From the NCBI GenBank assembly GCA_045126355.1, contig JBGVOE010000069.1:1-50070 (forward strand): a stretch of DNA of 50,070 nt, written 5' to 3'. The notes beneath the pieces were generated by a model. The model was not told the origin of the DNA. It did not search any database and worked only from the letters and a program-made list of their open reading frames with translations. This stretch comes from CAZSIA01 sp045126355 (GTDB lineage: Bacteria; Bacillota_I; Bacilli_A; Acholeplasmatales; Anaeroplasmataceae). A program made the position numbers and the translations under genes. Shown one piece after another: positions 8,465 to 17,777 of the stretch (position 1 is the stretch's first letter; every line of letters starts with the position of its first letter).

Positions 8465-9594
8465 TAGAATGGCAACTCCTTTTCATCAATGATTCCAGAA
8501 AACTCAGCTTTAAGTAATGCTAGTTCTGCATCATCTATAGTTTTTAAGTGCATTTGATTTAAGAAGATATTTAATCTTTGGAATCTCTTTTTCGATAATA
8601 CTAATTCATCTCTCATAAATTTAAATATTTCCATTTCAAATAGATATGGATCTTTTAATACTGATAGGTATCTTACTAATAACCATGTAACAATATAAGG
8701 TTGAGCTGCCTTCATATATTCTTCAAAAGTTTTAGATACTGTTTCTTCCATTTTAGGTAGAACTCCTTTATCTACGTTATGTAAGAAATCCAACCAGCGT
8801 TTATCTGTTGCTACTTGGTATTGACTTTTAATAGCAAGATTATTTTCTTCTTTGATATCCATAATTCTATATAATTGTTGGAATGCAAATGATTGTAAGT
8901 TACAACCAGTAAATTCTGATGGATTATCAAATTCTTTACATAGTTGATAAACAATCTTATCTGCTGTTGTATTTCTAAAACGCATTTCGTATCTTACCCA
9001 GTAAGTATGATCACAAGGTTTCTTACGTTTTTTACGTTCTGCTTTTTTATCATATATTACTAATTGAATTGGTGAATCATTAGAACCAAACTGTATTGTA
9101 AGTCCTGACTCTAAGGTTCCATGCGGTTGTGCTTCACTTCTAAATACTGATGTGTAATGTTTCTTAGAGAACTTTTCCATCAACCAGCCCAGTGTTACAT
9201 GTTCACCTTTAAAATCATCGATTGCGATATCAATACGTTTAAATCTACAATTAAGTTCTGCCATAAATAGAATAAAGTTTATCCAAGTCTTATCTGGATT
9301 ACGAGCTTCAAAGTCTCTGCAACCTTCACCTTTCATTTCTAAGTGACAGGTCTTTTGATAACAGTCATTCATTGGTCCATCTAATCTTAGTGTGATAAAT
9401 TCGCCTAATTGAAATTGGTAATTGTAATTGTTTTGGGCAAACTTTGTTTTTAATATTTCAAAGTTCTTGATGTTTAGGTATGTTGCGATGAGTCTTACCA
9501 TCTCATGTACCTTAAACATTATTGAGTCATCAGCGTCACAATCAAGTGGAAATGTAGCACTGAAGTAGTCTATTTTAATTTCAATATTTTCCAT
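8464..9594 (-). CDS. Rolling-circle replication initiator, Rep_trans / MobT family
   Basis: 376 aa. The opening (KIDYFSATF, residues 7-15), the acidic motif RIDIAIDDF near 120 and the segment QLVIYDKKAERKKRKK near 180 are typical of the Rep_trans (pT181 RepC-like) / Tn916 Orf20 relaxase group. The Tyr in IYDK is the likely nicking residue. These enzymes nick one strand at a hairpin and stay attached to the 5' end during rolling-circle replication or transfer. A hairpin resembling the pT181 nick site lies directly upstream (9629-9710). The gene is inside the leftward operon after the Zot-like ATPase. Family assignment is fairly sure; whether it serves phage-type replication or mobilisation is inferred from neighbours. 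Confidence 0.85.
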   Translation of the reverse strand: MENIEIKIDYFSATFPLDCDADDSIMFKVHEMVRLIATYLNIKNFEILKTKFAQNNYNYQFQLGEFITLRLDGPMNDCYQKTCHLEMKGEGCRDFEARNPDKTWINFILFMAELNCRFKRIDIAIDDFKGEHVTLGWLMEKFSKKHYTSVFRSEAQPHGTLESGLTIQFGSNDSPIQLVIYDKKAERKKRKKPCDHTYWVRYEMRFRNTTADKIVYQLCKEFDNPSEFTGCNLQSFAFQQLYRIMDIKEENNLAIKSQYQVATDKRWLDFLHNVDKGVLPKMEETVSKTFEEYMKAAQPYIVTWLLVRYLSVLKDPYLFEMEIFKFMRDELVLSKKRFQRLNIFLNQMHLKTIDDAELALLKAEFSGIIDEKELPF

Positions 9595-9628
9595 ATGTGT
9601 ATCCTTTCTATAATGTTATTTACCCGAC

Positions 9629-9710
9629 TCTAAGTGCGGTTTAGTTTGCGTTCAAGGGGCTATTAGTCTAGCCCCTTGATTCGCATCAAAACTAAACCTG
9701 GAACCTTAGA
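9629..9710. other. Probable rolling-circle origin: three-tier hairpin with pT181-like nick loop
   Basis: Nested perfect arms: TCTAAG/CTTAGA (9629-9634, 9705-9710), GGTTTAGTTT/AAACTAAACC (9638-9647, 9689-9698) and CAAGGGGCTA/TAGCCCCTTG (9653-9662, 9669-9678), with a six-base loop. On the minus strand the tip reads GGCTAGACTAATAGCC. The pT181 nick hairpin, as I recall it, is GGCTACTCTAATAGCC, cut between CT and AATA. It lies in the 150-bp gap between the assembly ATPase gene and rep. Confidence 0.7.
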
Positions 9711-9746
9711 TGGATGGGTATAAAAGAACCATTGTTATTTGTAAAA

Positions 9747-11612
9747 CTAGCTATTTATTTTGTTATAGAATTTGGAATTGCATTTTTCTAATTCTTCAAT
9801 TGGTGGCGTTAGTCTTGTAAATGTATCTAGGTTCTTAAATTCTTCATTCTTCTTTTGTTCATAAGCAAAACTTAAGAATGTAGAATCATAAAGTGCTTGG
9901 TTGTTATAGCTTAAATCTCTAATGTTGATGTTAAGCTTTTTCTTTGTACCTTTTCCTAAATCTCCTTCTTGTGATATTACAGTTTTTAAAGTAAAGAATG
10001 TAAATGATTCAAACCAATCACATATACGTTTAAATGTATTTGCAGCATCTCTTATCATCACATAAGGAAGTGTTAAGTCGTTACGTTTATAACAGCTGAT
10101 ACCTTTACGCATTGATTTACGCGAGATGTTTCTTTTTCTTAATTCGTATTTTTTAATGTAATACCTTAAGATTTTATAGATTAGTTTAAAAGGTAAATAA
10201 TATACCATTAAAAGCACAGGATATCTTTTCTTACGTTCTTTTATCGTAATAAAATATTCTGAATTACCTCTTATTCTTAGTGGTACTTGATCTTTTAATT
10301 GATAGTCGACAAATATTTTAGTATGTCGTTTTAAGTTATGTGAAACGGTTGAAAAGAAGGTTGCGGCACCATCTTGTCCAACTGCTTTCTTATCGTCATG
10401 TGAGTTATATTCTTTATCAAATTCTGATATCGATATAACAATATATTCTTCAAGTGGATATAAATCTGTATGTTGGTTTACTCTCATATAATTAAAGTCA
10501 AATATCTTTGAATACTGATTAAATAATGGTGAGTAAATAGCATAGTTAGATATAATAAATGTTCCTCTTGAAGTAAGTAAGTTATATGTATTTATATAGG
10601 CTTCATGTTCTGGATAACGGTCAGGATGTGCACGAATATTAGCGAAGTTTAAATACTTATATTGCATTTCATAATCTAGTAATTTCTTTTCTAGTTCTTC
10701 AATATAGTTTTCTTCAGATGCTAGTGTTAAACTTACATTAAGTAATGTCTTTCCAGTTCCTGGTGGACCATTAATAAATGTAGTTTGAGTAAGCTCATCT
10801 TTAGCGAACGTTTTTAATCTTTCATGATTCTTTTTCAACTTGTATTTAGCACGAGAAACAGCGTTAAAGAATATTGTAATAATTAATGTTGGTATCCATA
10901 TCCATAAAGGAATATATTTTAATTTTGGATAGATAAATGTGAATATTGTTTGTACGATTTGGAATATTACAATGTAGGTTTCTAAGTTAACCATTCTAAT
11001 AACATAAGTTATTAAGAATATTACAAATTCAACTATAAATCTATACATGAATCCATTAGCACAAAGCATTAAAAATAAGCTTAAAACAATGATTTGTTTG
11101 TTACTTGATAGGAAGTTCAAAACTTGTCTAAAGAGCCAAATAACGCCGTTTTTAAAGTTATTTAATAGGTTATTTATCTTTATCCAAAGATAAGCAAGTG
11201 GGCTTGTTTTTATGTTCAATTGTTCTCCTGCAAATGTTTCATGTAGGAGTATATAAGCTATTAATATAGCGTTTAATCCATAGTTACAGAAATAGATAAA
11301 GAAGTCCAATCCGAAGTCTAATAGGTTATAAAGAAATTCTCCTAATAGTTCTTCGAAAGGTTTTTGAGATACTTGGTTAAATGAATCAATAACTCCATTA
11401 ACTGCACCTTCTATTTCTTTTATGGATTCGTCATATATTTGAGTAGATGATTCATTGTAGACTTCAAAGAAATTCTTTAAGCTATCAATCTTCAAAATGT
11501 CACTTAATCTATTTGTTGTAGCTACGAATGAATCGAGGTTATTAAGTACTAGGAATAGGAGTAGTCCTATCCCTAATACACATAAAATAATTTTAATTAT
11601 CTTTTTAACCAA
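9747..11612 (-). CDS. Zot/pI-like membrane ATPase, candidate filamentous-phage assembly motor
   Basis: 621 aa. The N-terminal 260 residues contain about five hydrophobic segments (near 4-24, 95-122, 172-190, 193-235 and 238-252). A P-loop GPPGTGKT follows near 281-288, a Walker-B-like strand EEYIVISISEFDKEY near 385-399, and HNLKRHTKIFVDYQ near 420-433, which matches the Zot/pI pattern of a histidine-arginine segment followed by a Gln sensor (usually tQ). In inoviruses pI/Zot drives virion extrusion through the inner membrane; there the membrane segment follows the ATPase, here it precedes it. The start appears to be TTG at 11612, overlapping the previous gene by 16 bp. No secretin is expected in a monoderm. 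Family match is by motif reading, so moderate certainty. Confidence 0.65.
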   Translation of the reverse strand: MVKKIIKIILCVLGIGLLLFLVLNNLDSFVATTNRLSDILKIDSLKNFFEVYNESSTQIYDESIKEIEGAVNGVIDSFNQVSQKPFEELLGEFLYNLLDFGLDFFIYFCNYGLNAILIAYILLHETFAGEQLNIKTSPLAYLWIKINNLLNNFKNGVIWLFRQVLNFLSSNKQIIVLSLFLMLCANGFMYRFIVEFVIFLITYVIRMVNLETYIVIFQIVQTIFTFIYPKLKYIPLWIWIPTLIITIFFNAVSRAKYKLKKNHERLKTFAKDELTQTTFINGPPGTGKTLLNVSLTLASEENYIEELEKKLLDYEMQYKYLNFANIRAHPDRYPEHEAYINTYNLLTSRGTFIISNYAIYSPLFNQYSKIFDFNYMRVNQHTDLYPLEEYIVISISEFDKEYNSHDDKKAVGQDGAATFFSTVSHNLKRHTKIFVDYQLKDQVPLRIRGNSEYFITIKERKKRYPVLLMVYYLPFKLIYKILRYYIKKYELRKRNISRKSMRKGISCYKRNDLTLPYVMIRDAANTFKRICDWFESFTFFTLKTVISQEGDLGKGTKKKLNINIRDLSYNNQALYDSTFLSFAYEQKKNEEFKNLDTFTRLTPPIEELEKCNSKFYNKINS

Positions 11613-12541
11613 GATAACACCATCTTCATAAATTTAAACAATAAGTATAGTAAACCAAAACCTAGTGTTCCACTTATTACCATTAATGCAATCACAAATG
11701 GATCTGTTTGTACTTTTGGTTCTTCATTATTATTATTTGAAGATTGATTGTTGTTAGAGTTATTATTGATATTATCATTTTGATTTGTATTATTGTTATC
11801 TTCTGTTTTATTTGATTCATCTGGTGTTTCAGGTGTTGAAGGATTATTATTATCTTCTACACTTCCACCTTGATTGTTTTCAGACTCACCAGGTAATTGT
11901 GGGGTATTATCACCATTTGTTGGATTATCAACTGTTGGTTCATCTGTATTATCATATTCAACTACAGATAAAGCACGATAGTTAAGGTTATATGTTCCTG
12001 CAGCATTTTCAAATGTAGTTGTATGAATTTCACTTATACCATATAAATTTTCTTCAATTTCATAAGTTGGTTCTGTTATACAAACCCATTTAGAACGCCA
12101 AGCTTCTAATAAACAATCATTAATTGTTTTACCTTCTTTTAAATCAGTAACATAGATAATTTGTCCCCAAGCTTCTGGTAATTCTGCTTCAATATAACTT
12201 CCAGTATTACTTTCAATTACTCTTGGAGTGGCAATGATACTAAAGTTTTTACCATCTGGATATGTACCTGAATATTTATAAGCTCCACTATCATTATATT
12301 TAGTAGCTACAAATTCATATTGATCATCACACGGTCTTCCATTATAGAAAAGTATTTCTTGTTGAATAGTGTAAAAGCCATCTTCTATATCAATATCACT
12401 AGTAAATGTGAATTGAGTTGCGATATGGTATCCTGTTGTATAATTACTTGAGGCAGCTGATACTTTAGGAGATGAAATAACAAATATTGATGTTAATAAC
12501 AATGTAAAAATTGATAATATTTTAAATATATATTTTTTCAT
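11597..12541 (-). CDS. Secreted protein with Asn-rich stalk and C-terminal anchor, candidate minor coat protein
   Basis: I place the start at ATG 12541 (MKKYIFKIL): an upstream in-frame ATG at 12553 overlaps the SD GGAGG, which sits five bases before the chosen start. Order: signal peptide to about residue 30 (ending VSAASS), a globular part to about 195, a 90-residue Pro/Asp/Asn-rich low-complexity stalk, one membrane helix, then a short tail FKFMKMVLSWLKR. This topology is shared with the two preceding genes and resembles phage minor coat or adsorption proteins that sit in the membrane before assembly. No homologous family recognised. It overlaps the ATPase gene. Confidence 0.7.
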   Translation of the reverse strand: MKKYIFKILSIFTLLLTSIFVISSPKVSAASSNYTTGYHIATQFTFTSDIDIEDGFYTIQQEILFYNGRPCDDQYEFVATKYNDSGAYKYSGTYPDGKNFSIIATPRVIESNTGSYIEAELPEAWGQIIYVTDLKEGKTINDCLLEAWRSKWVCITEPTYEIEENLYGISEIHTTTFENAAGTYNLNYRALSVVEYDNTDEPTVDNPTNGDNTPQLPGESENNQGGSVEDNNNPSTPETPDESNKTEDNNNTNQNDNINNNSNNNQSSNNNNEEPKVQTDPFVIALMVISGTLGFGLLYLLFKFMKMVLSWLKR

Positions 12542-12558
12542 ACTTACCTCCATAATTT

Positions 12559-12592
12559 GGATAACTAGGAGAAAGAATTATCCCTCTCCTAG
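12559..12592. other. Interlocked inverted repeats between two surface-protein genes
   Basis: Two pairs of arms overlap: GGATAA/TTATCC (12559-12564 with 12578-12583) and CTAGGAGA/TCTCCTAG (12565-12572 with 12585-12592). With no spare loop they cannot both form, so the mRNA would hold one or the other. No T-run follows, so this is not a classical terminator; an mRNA-stability or expression-ratio role is possible. Confidence 0.5.
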
Positions 12593-12605
12593 CTTCCTTT
12601 TAATG

Positions 12606-15600
12606 TTATCTACCTAACCATCTAAATAATTTTTTGAAGATTACATAGATTCCGTATAATAATAAGATACCAGTGATACAACCGAAGGCGATTGTTGCGG
12701 CTTTAAGTGCTTTGTTTTCTTCAACCTTAGCTTTAAAGTCTTCAAACCAGTCATCTAATTTATCTTTAATTTCATCAACTTTATCACTAATTGAGCCATC
12801 ATCTTTACCATCATCTGGAGTTTGGCCTTCACCATCACCCGGATTAGGTGTTGGAGTTACAATTTCAGTTTGAGAATCTTCTACTTCACTTTCGAAGTCT
12901 ACTACATAAACAGTAGTTTCAAAGTTATAGTAGTTGAAATCACCTAATTGATGAATTTCACGAACAATTAATTTACCTTCATTAGTTAAATCTAATGTTT
13001 CATCTGTTGTAGGATCTTCCATTGTATGTTGACATAACTTAATTGCTTCTGTGTATACATCACTAAATTCATTAGTATTTCCTTTTTCAAGTAATAAGAT
13101 ACCTGTATTGAATTCATGTGCAGAAGCATAAATGAAGTTACCTACTGTAGAATCTTTAACAATACGGTAAGATGTTTGACATGAATGTACTTTTACATCG
13201 TTGATGTAGAATGCCCAAGCGATTGTATCTTTATATACTGTTGATTCAACTTTATATTCACCTGATACTTGAATTCCTTCTTTTAGTAATAATTTATTTC
13301 CAATAGCTTTTACTACATCATTAACGTCATAGTTATCTGTGAAGTATAAGCTAGTCATTGAGTTGTAGCCTTGTTTTGTTGCTGAATCATCAACTGGTTT
13401 GTCAGGTGTTGAGAAGTTTAATGCTCCAATTCCTGAATTAATGAATGATAATTCTTTATCACCATCATATGTATAACCAGTATAAGTTTTAGTACTACCA
13501 AAGTTATGTTCTTCTGGAATTGCTACATTAGGATTTTCAATTTTTAATGTATCTTTTAAGAATGCATTAATTAGAGTATTTAAAGTAGCTGGTGTTTGTT
13601 CATTATTACAATGTGAGATTGCAACAAGAGATCCATCTTTAAATACTATGTATCCTAAAGTACTATTTGTTTTCATCACCTTAACTGGAATTTCATGTTG
13701 ATATCTACAGTCATCTGGTAAACGAACAAATAAAGTAAATGCATAATCTTCTGTATTTGTGATACCAGGTCCATATGAAACTGAAATTGATACATCATTA
13801 GTCACAGATTCTCCATCCTTAGTTACTAACATTTCAGATAATGCATAAGGAACTGTTGTTGCATCCATAGTTGCTGGAATATAAATTGTTTCGATGTATT
13901 TTACTTCATATTCGCTTTCAGCATCTTCAACTTCATCATCTGGATTGATAATACCTGTTGTTGTTAATTCAAGGTTTGTAGTATCTTGTAATAATTCAAA
14001 ATCTTGAGTCATTAACATTGTAGATGTTTGGAAATATTTTTGAGCAACTTTATGTCTATAGTAAGAATCTACAGTTTGCATATTTGCCTCAGCAAAGCTA
14101 TAATTTTCAATTTCTACATCATTGAATAAATCATAGTTAATACCGTATTCCATTACATAATCATATAGATTATTAATGTTTGTATTTCTAGATTCATCAA
14201 TGTCTGTTAATAGAACACCACGATTTGTTCCAAATAATTCTACATAGATAAATTCACCATATTTTGCAGGTACACAATCGATATTGATATTTACTGATTT
14301 AACGATTTTATCTTCTTGTTTTAATGTGATTGATAATCTTCCACCAATAATATTACATATAATGTCATATTCAGTTGGATCAGCTAATTCGCCATCTTCC
14401 CATGCCATGAAGTTAGAAGCTAATTTTACAATCTCTTCTAAGTCTCTATCAGATGCATACATTAATGTTCCAATTGTTTGAACACCTGTAGTCCATTCTG
14501 ATTCATCTTCAAATACGATTTCATCATTTCCATCTTCAGTATTTCCTGTATCACCATTATTACCTTCATCGCCTGTATCAGGTGTTGTAGTATTTTCTAA
14601 TGATTCATAATAAGCTGCGATTTGTAAATCAACTGGAGTATCAGTTGTTGGTGTTTTACCAGCTTCAGTCATAACTGCAATATCAGCTTCTAAGTCAGCT
14701 AGCAATAATGATTGATCTTCTACTTCATAGATATTTCCGTTAGTTGATAAGAATGATGAACGTGTAGGCATTGTATATGTTGATTCATCATATAATTCTA
14801 CTTTTGGTCCTAAATCTCCATCATTTACTAAAATCGAATAATGACTTTCAGCATATTTACTTGGGATTAAAATCTTTTCAATATTTTGAATGTAATTTAC
14901 ATTTTTACCAATGCCATTCCATACAGTTCCGCCACCATTTTTTGGAGATACAAAACGTATAGTTTTAGCTTTTTGGAAATTAGTAAAATTATACGAATCA
15001 TCATAGTCATTTACTAAAACTAATTCATCAAAGCTAGAGTTTAAGAATGATTGACCATCATAATATGGTAATACTAATCGTTTGCAACTAAACATTGTGT
15101 TATTAGAAGTGAATCCATCGTGATCGAAATATAATGTGTCAACTTTTGAATCGACAGATCTAATGAAGTAATCAACTTTATCTTGAATTAGACCATCATT
15201 TGTTAAGTCTTCAACTTCATTCCAACCTGATGCTCCTAAGTAAGGTACATTTGTTTTATAAGTTTCATATGGCATAAAATCTTCTAAATCAAATCTTAAA
15301 TCCTTTGTATCAACAATTGTTTGCATTGTTAATACTGTACCATCAGCGTTTGTAATTTCTGCATCATCAAATGTTGATGAGTTGTATGCCCAGAAGTTAT
15401 TTCCAAATCTATAACTATATACTGCATCAATTTTAGAACCTTCTAAATTTGCTATACTTTCTATTACTTCTGAGTTTCCATAATAAGGACATACATGATA
15501 TAAACCTTTAATATTTAAATCTTTAACATATGCATTAAATGTAAATTGACCTGTTAGATATAAGTCAAATTCTTTTGTTAAGCCTGTTAAATATGTATAT

Positions 15601-15986
15601 AACATATTTGGATTATTAGCATTAATAATTACTTTAATTACATTTGAATAAAATGATAAATCCAGTTCTGAATAATCTACTTCTTTATCAAATAAATGAG
15701 AATAAACTGCTAAGTATCTTACTTCAGATGGACTATTTACTGGATATGCATGATATTTATTATCAGTTTCACCTAATGTATACATAATTCCATTATGTTC
15801 GAAATAAGCTTCATCCCTTAAAGACTCATCTGGAAATGGTGTTATACACGAAATAGAATTATAATTAATTGAAGCAGCTACCGCTTCATTTTCTTCTGCT
15901 GCAAAGACTGGAGTGTTTGCTACTCCAACTGAGGTTGCCATAGTTGCAGCCGCTAAGGCACCTAACATAATTTTCTTTATATTCAT
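12606..15986 (-). CDS. Very large secreted, membrane-anchored protein, candidate adsorption protein
   Basis: 1126 aa. Signal peptide to about residue 30 (ATSVGVANTPVFAAEE). Residues about 40-440 are repetitive and LRR/BspA-like by eye. A Thr/Asp/Gly linker (about 462-490) follows, then three similar modules of about 110-150 residues starting near 500, 697 and 878. A second Pro/Gly/Asp linker (1042-1065), an amphipathic helix, a membrane helix (about 1098-1120) and the tail FKKLFRWLGR complete it. Multi-domain ectodomains divided by flexible linkers and a C-terminal anchor are the plan of filamentous phage pIII, though pIII is much shorter (about 400 aa). It starts 24 bp after the preceding gene. 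Alternative: a host adhesin gained by the element. Confidence 0.75.
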   Translation of the reverse strand: MNIKKIMLGALAAATMATSVGVANTPVFAAEENEAVAASINYNSISCITPFPDESLRDEAYFEHNGIMYTLGETDNKYHAYPVNSPSEVRYLAVYSHLFDKEVDYSELDLSFYSNVIKVIINANNPNMLYTYLTGLTKEFDLYLTGQFTFNAYVKDLNIKGLYHVCPYYGNSEVIESIANLEGSKIDAVYSYRFGNNFWAYNSSTFDDAEITNADGTVLTMQTIVDTKDLRFDLEDFMPYETYKTNVPYLGASGWNEVEDLTNDGLIQDKVDYFIRSVDSKVDTLYFDHDGFTSNNTMFSCKRLVLPYYDGQSFLNSSFDELVLVNDYDDSYNFTNFQKAKTIRFVSPKNGGGTVWNGIGKNVNYIQNIEKILIPSKYAESHYSILVNDGDLGPKVELYDESTYTMPTRSSFLSTNGNIYEVEDQSLLLADLEADIAVMTEAGKTPTTDTPVDLQIAAYYESLENTTTPDTGDEGNNGDTGNTEDGNDEIVFEDESEWTTGVQTIGTLMYASDRDLEEIVKLASNFMAWEDGELADPTEYDIICNIIGGRLSITLKQEDKIVKSVNINIDCVPAKYGEFIYVELFGTNRGVLLTDIDESRNTNINNLYDYVMEYGINYDLFNDVEIENYSFAEANMQTVDSYYRHKVAQKYFQTSTMLMTQDFELLQDTTNLELTTTGIINPDDEVEDAESEYEVKYIETIYIPATMDATTVPYALSEMLVTKDGESVTNDVSISVSYGPGITNTEDYAFTLFVRLPDDCRYQHEIPVKVMKTNSTLGYIVFKDGSLVAISHCNNEQTPATLNTLINAFLKDTLKIENPNVAIPEEHNFGSTKTYTGYTYDGDKELSFINSGIGALNFSTPDKPVDDSATKQGYNSMTSLYFTDNYDVNDVVKAIGNKLLLKEGIQVSGEYKVESTVYKDTIAWAFYINDVKVHSCQTSYRIVKDSTVGNFIYASAHEFNTGILLLEKGNTNEFSDVYTEAIKLCQHTMEDPTTDETLDLTNEGKLIVREIHQLGDFNYYNFETTVYVVDFESEVEDSQTEIVTPTPNPGDGEGQTPDDGKDDGSISDKVDEIKDKLDDWFEDFKAKVEENKALKAATIAFGCITGILLLYGIYVIFKKLFRWLGR

Positions 15987-16010
15987 GTTTGTTTTTCCTT
16001 TCTTTGATAT

Positions 16011-17555
16011 TTATTCTTTTTTATTCTGGTTATCGTCTTTTTTATCTGGAATCCAACCGAATAGGAATCTAAAGAATTTATAAACCTTTATTCCAACCCA
16101 TATTAATAAGACTCCACCTAAGATACCAGCAACTGCATATATATAAGGTAAGTAATCTTTAAACTTTTCTTTTAAGTCAGCGATACCGTCATCTAACCAA
16201 TTTTTAAAGTCATAATATGGAGTTTCTGTATCAAGAATTAAGTCTGGATCTAGAATGAATAATGTATCACCTTCAATAGTATCCATCTTAATTGGAACAT
16301 CGTATGTTTCTCCATCTACTAAGAAGTTCATTCTTAGAATTTGAAATTGTGATACTCTTCTATAATCACATTCATAAAATTCTTGACCTACAAACCAGTT
16401 CCAAGCTGTGTCATCATAGTTTAGATGTAGTTTGTATTTATAATTTGTTCTACCATCTACTGTAGATTGGTATGAGCCTTCTTCGAATCCTGCGAAGTTA
16501 TATAAACCGAAGATCCCACCTTTGACTCTTTCTGGTGTTAATGATTTTTGAATTTGGTGTTCCTCATCTGGTAAAAAGAATTGGTACCATGGTTTATCAT
16601 CATTTGTTATTTTGTAAGCTACGTCTACACGATAGATTTTGTCGATTTTAATTGTCGTATTAAAGTAAGCAAAGTGACCATATCCACCATATGCAAGTAA
16701 GTCGAAATGACTTTGTGCTTCACATGCTTCAATAATTTCATATCCGTGCGTTGTAAGCTGCATTGAATTTTTACCGTCTTGTTTAGGCATTAGGCCTAAA
16801 TCAAATCTTATTTCTTCAGTACATTTACCATTAAATTGATTAGCTGGATCCATGTTAGATGAATATTGTGCTTGGTCCATTCCGTAGACAAATCCTTGGA
16901 AGTTATAAACTTGTTTAAGTGGTAAACCGAACTGTTCTCCATCTGTGTAACCCGCAATTGGTGTTAAGTGAATTGTTAAATCACTTTCTTTATAATGATA
17001 ATAAGTTGAAGTTAAGAAGTTGGAATTGAAGTCATCCATATCAGTTTCTGAATCATATAAGTTATATACTTTTCCTGATTCTTTAACTTGTGTTAATGTT
17101 ACAAATTCTGATGGTGTATAGTGACTGGTCCAGATAAGGTATAAGTATCCTTCATCTGCAGTATTGTTAATTACTGAGTCCCAATATAAACCTAGATATT
17201 TGTCTGGTTCTAACCACTGTGGTTCTATATCTAGATTTTCTAAAACATATACCCAAGTTTGAGTCATTTCGTTTTCATACCAGCTACATATTGTTTGAGC
17301 TTCTTGGTATGTCATTGACCTGAAATAATCGAAATCATCACTTAGGTGACACCTTTTCCAATAATATGTTTGATATCCTTCATCTTCATAAAGTCTAAGA
17401 TGCCATGACTCTAATTCACCGCTTGATACATATTCTTCAATTTCTTCTTTTATTTGATCTTCTAGTTGTGATTCAGCAGCAAATACTGGTGATACAAATA
17501 AAAATAATGATAATATAGTGATGAGGAACGTAAATAAAATTTTAAATCTTTTCAT
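16011..17555 (-). CDS. Secreted protein with C-terminal anchor, 514 aa, candidate virion protein
   Basis: Signal peptide at residues 1-27 (ILSLFLFVSPVFAAES), a Trp/Tyr-rich ectodomain of about 425 residues, then an amphipathic helix (DDGIADLKEKFKDYLPYIYA), one membrane helix near 468-490 and the basic tail YKFFRFLFGWIPDKK. The last part resembles the C-termini of the next two genes. No domain recognised. Its SD (AAAGGAGG) lies inside the last codons of the 57-aa gene upstream, so the two are translationally coupled. Placed between the candidate ssDNA-binding protein and the assembly ATPase, where inoviruses keep structural genes. Confidence 0.7.
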   Translation of the reverse strand: MKRFKILFTFLITILSLFLFVSPVFAAESQLEDQIKEEIEEYVSSGELESWHLRLYEDEGYQTYYWKRCHLSDDFDYFRSMTYQEAQTICSWYENEMTQTWVYVLENLDIEPQWLEPDKYLGLYWDSVINNTADEGYLYLIWTSHYTPSEFVTLTQVKESGKVYNLYDSETDMDDFNSNFLTSTYYHYKESDLTIHLTPIAGYTDGEQFGLPLKQVYNFQGFVYGMDQAQYSSNMDPANQFNGKCTEEIRFDLGLMPKQDGKNSMQLTTHGYEIIEACEAQSHFDLLAYGGYGHFAYFNTTIKIDKIYRVDVAYKITNDDKPWYQFFLPDEEHQIQKSLTPERVKGGIFGLYNFAGFEEGSYQSTVDGRTNYKYKLHLNYDDTAWNWFVGQEFYECDYRRVSQFQILRMNFLVDGETYDVPIKMDTIEGDTLFILDPDLILDTETPYYDFKNWLDDGIADLKEKFKDYLPYIYAVAGILGGVLLIWVGIKVYKFFRFLFGWIPDKKDDNQNKKE

Positions 17556-17560
17556 CTAAT

Positions 17561-17734
17561 TTAGTCCTCCTTTGAAGCTTTTCTTATTGAGAATAATGTT
17601 ATAAGTAAGCTTCCAATTAGTAATATAAATTTCCAGCATTTTGAGAATATAAACTTGATGATTTGCCAACCGATATTTAATACATTACCAAATAATGAAA
17701 ATATCTTTTTAATTGTGTCCCACAGCAAACTCAT
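17561..17734 (-). CDS. 57-aa membrane peptide, candidate coat protein
   Basis: ATG at 17734, TAA at 17561-17563. The peptide starts MSLLWDTIKKIFSLFGNVLN, has an amphipathic N-terminal half, a hydrophobic helix near residues 35-50 (WKFILLIGSLLITLFS) and a charged tail RKASKED. Length and build match filamentous-phage major or minor coat proteins (pVIII/pVII/pIX, about 30-75 aa), although there is no signal peptide and no acidic N-terminus. Its last codons carry the SD of the next gene. It follows the acidic-tailed protein. Identity is inferred from size and position, so the call is tentative. Confidence 0.55.
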   Translation of the reverse strand: MSLLWDTIKKIFSLFGNVLNIGWQIIKFIFSKCWKFILLIGSLLITLFSIRKASKED

Positions 17735-17758
17735 GGTCTTACCTCATTAATGGATGAG

Positions 17759-17777
17759 AGAGGAGTTTTACTCCTCT
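17759..17777 (-). other. Hairpin at the end of the acidic-tail gene, stop codon in loop
   Basis: Perfect arms AGAGGAG/CTCCTCT with a five-base loop that holds the TAA stop. It is not followed by a T-run, so it may protect upstream mRNA or separate expression levels of the genes around it. Confidence 0.55.

Noticed and set aside
11700..11960. Asn/Asp-rich low-complexity tract as a frameshifted or degenerate gene end
   Set aside because: The frame continues into a proper membrane helix and basic tail, so the tract is a stalk. An opposite-strand ORF in the same place is a shadow.
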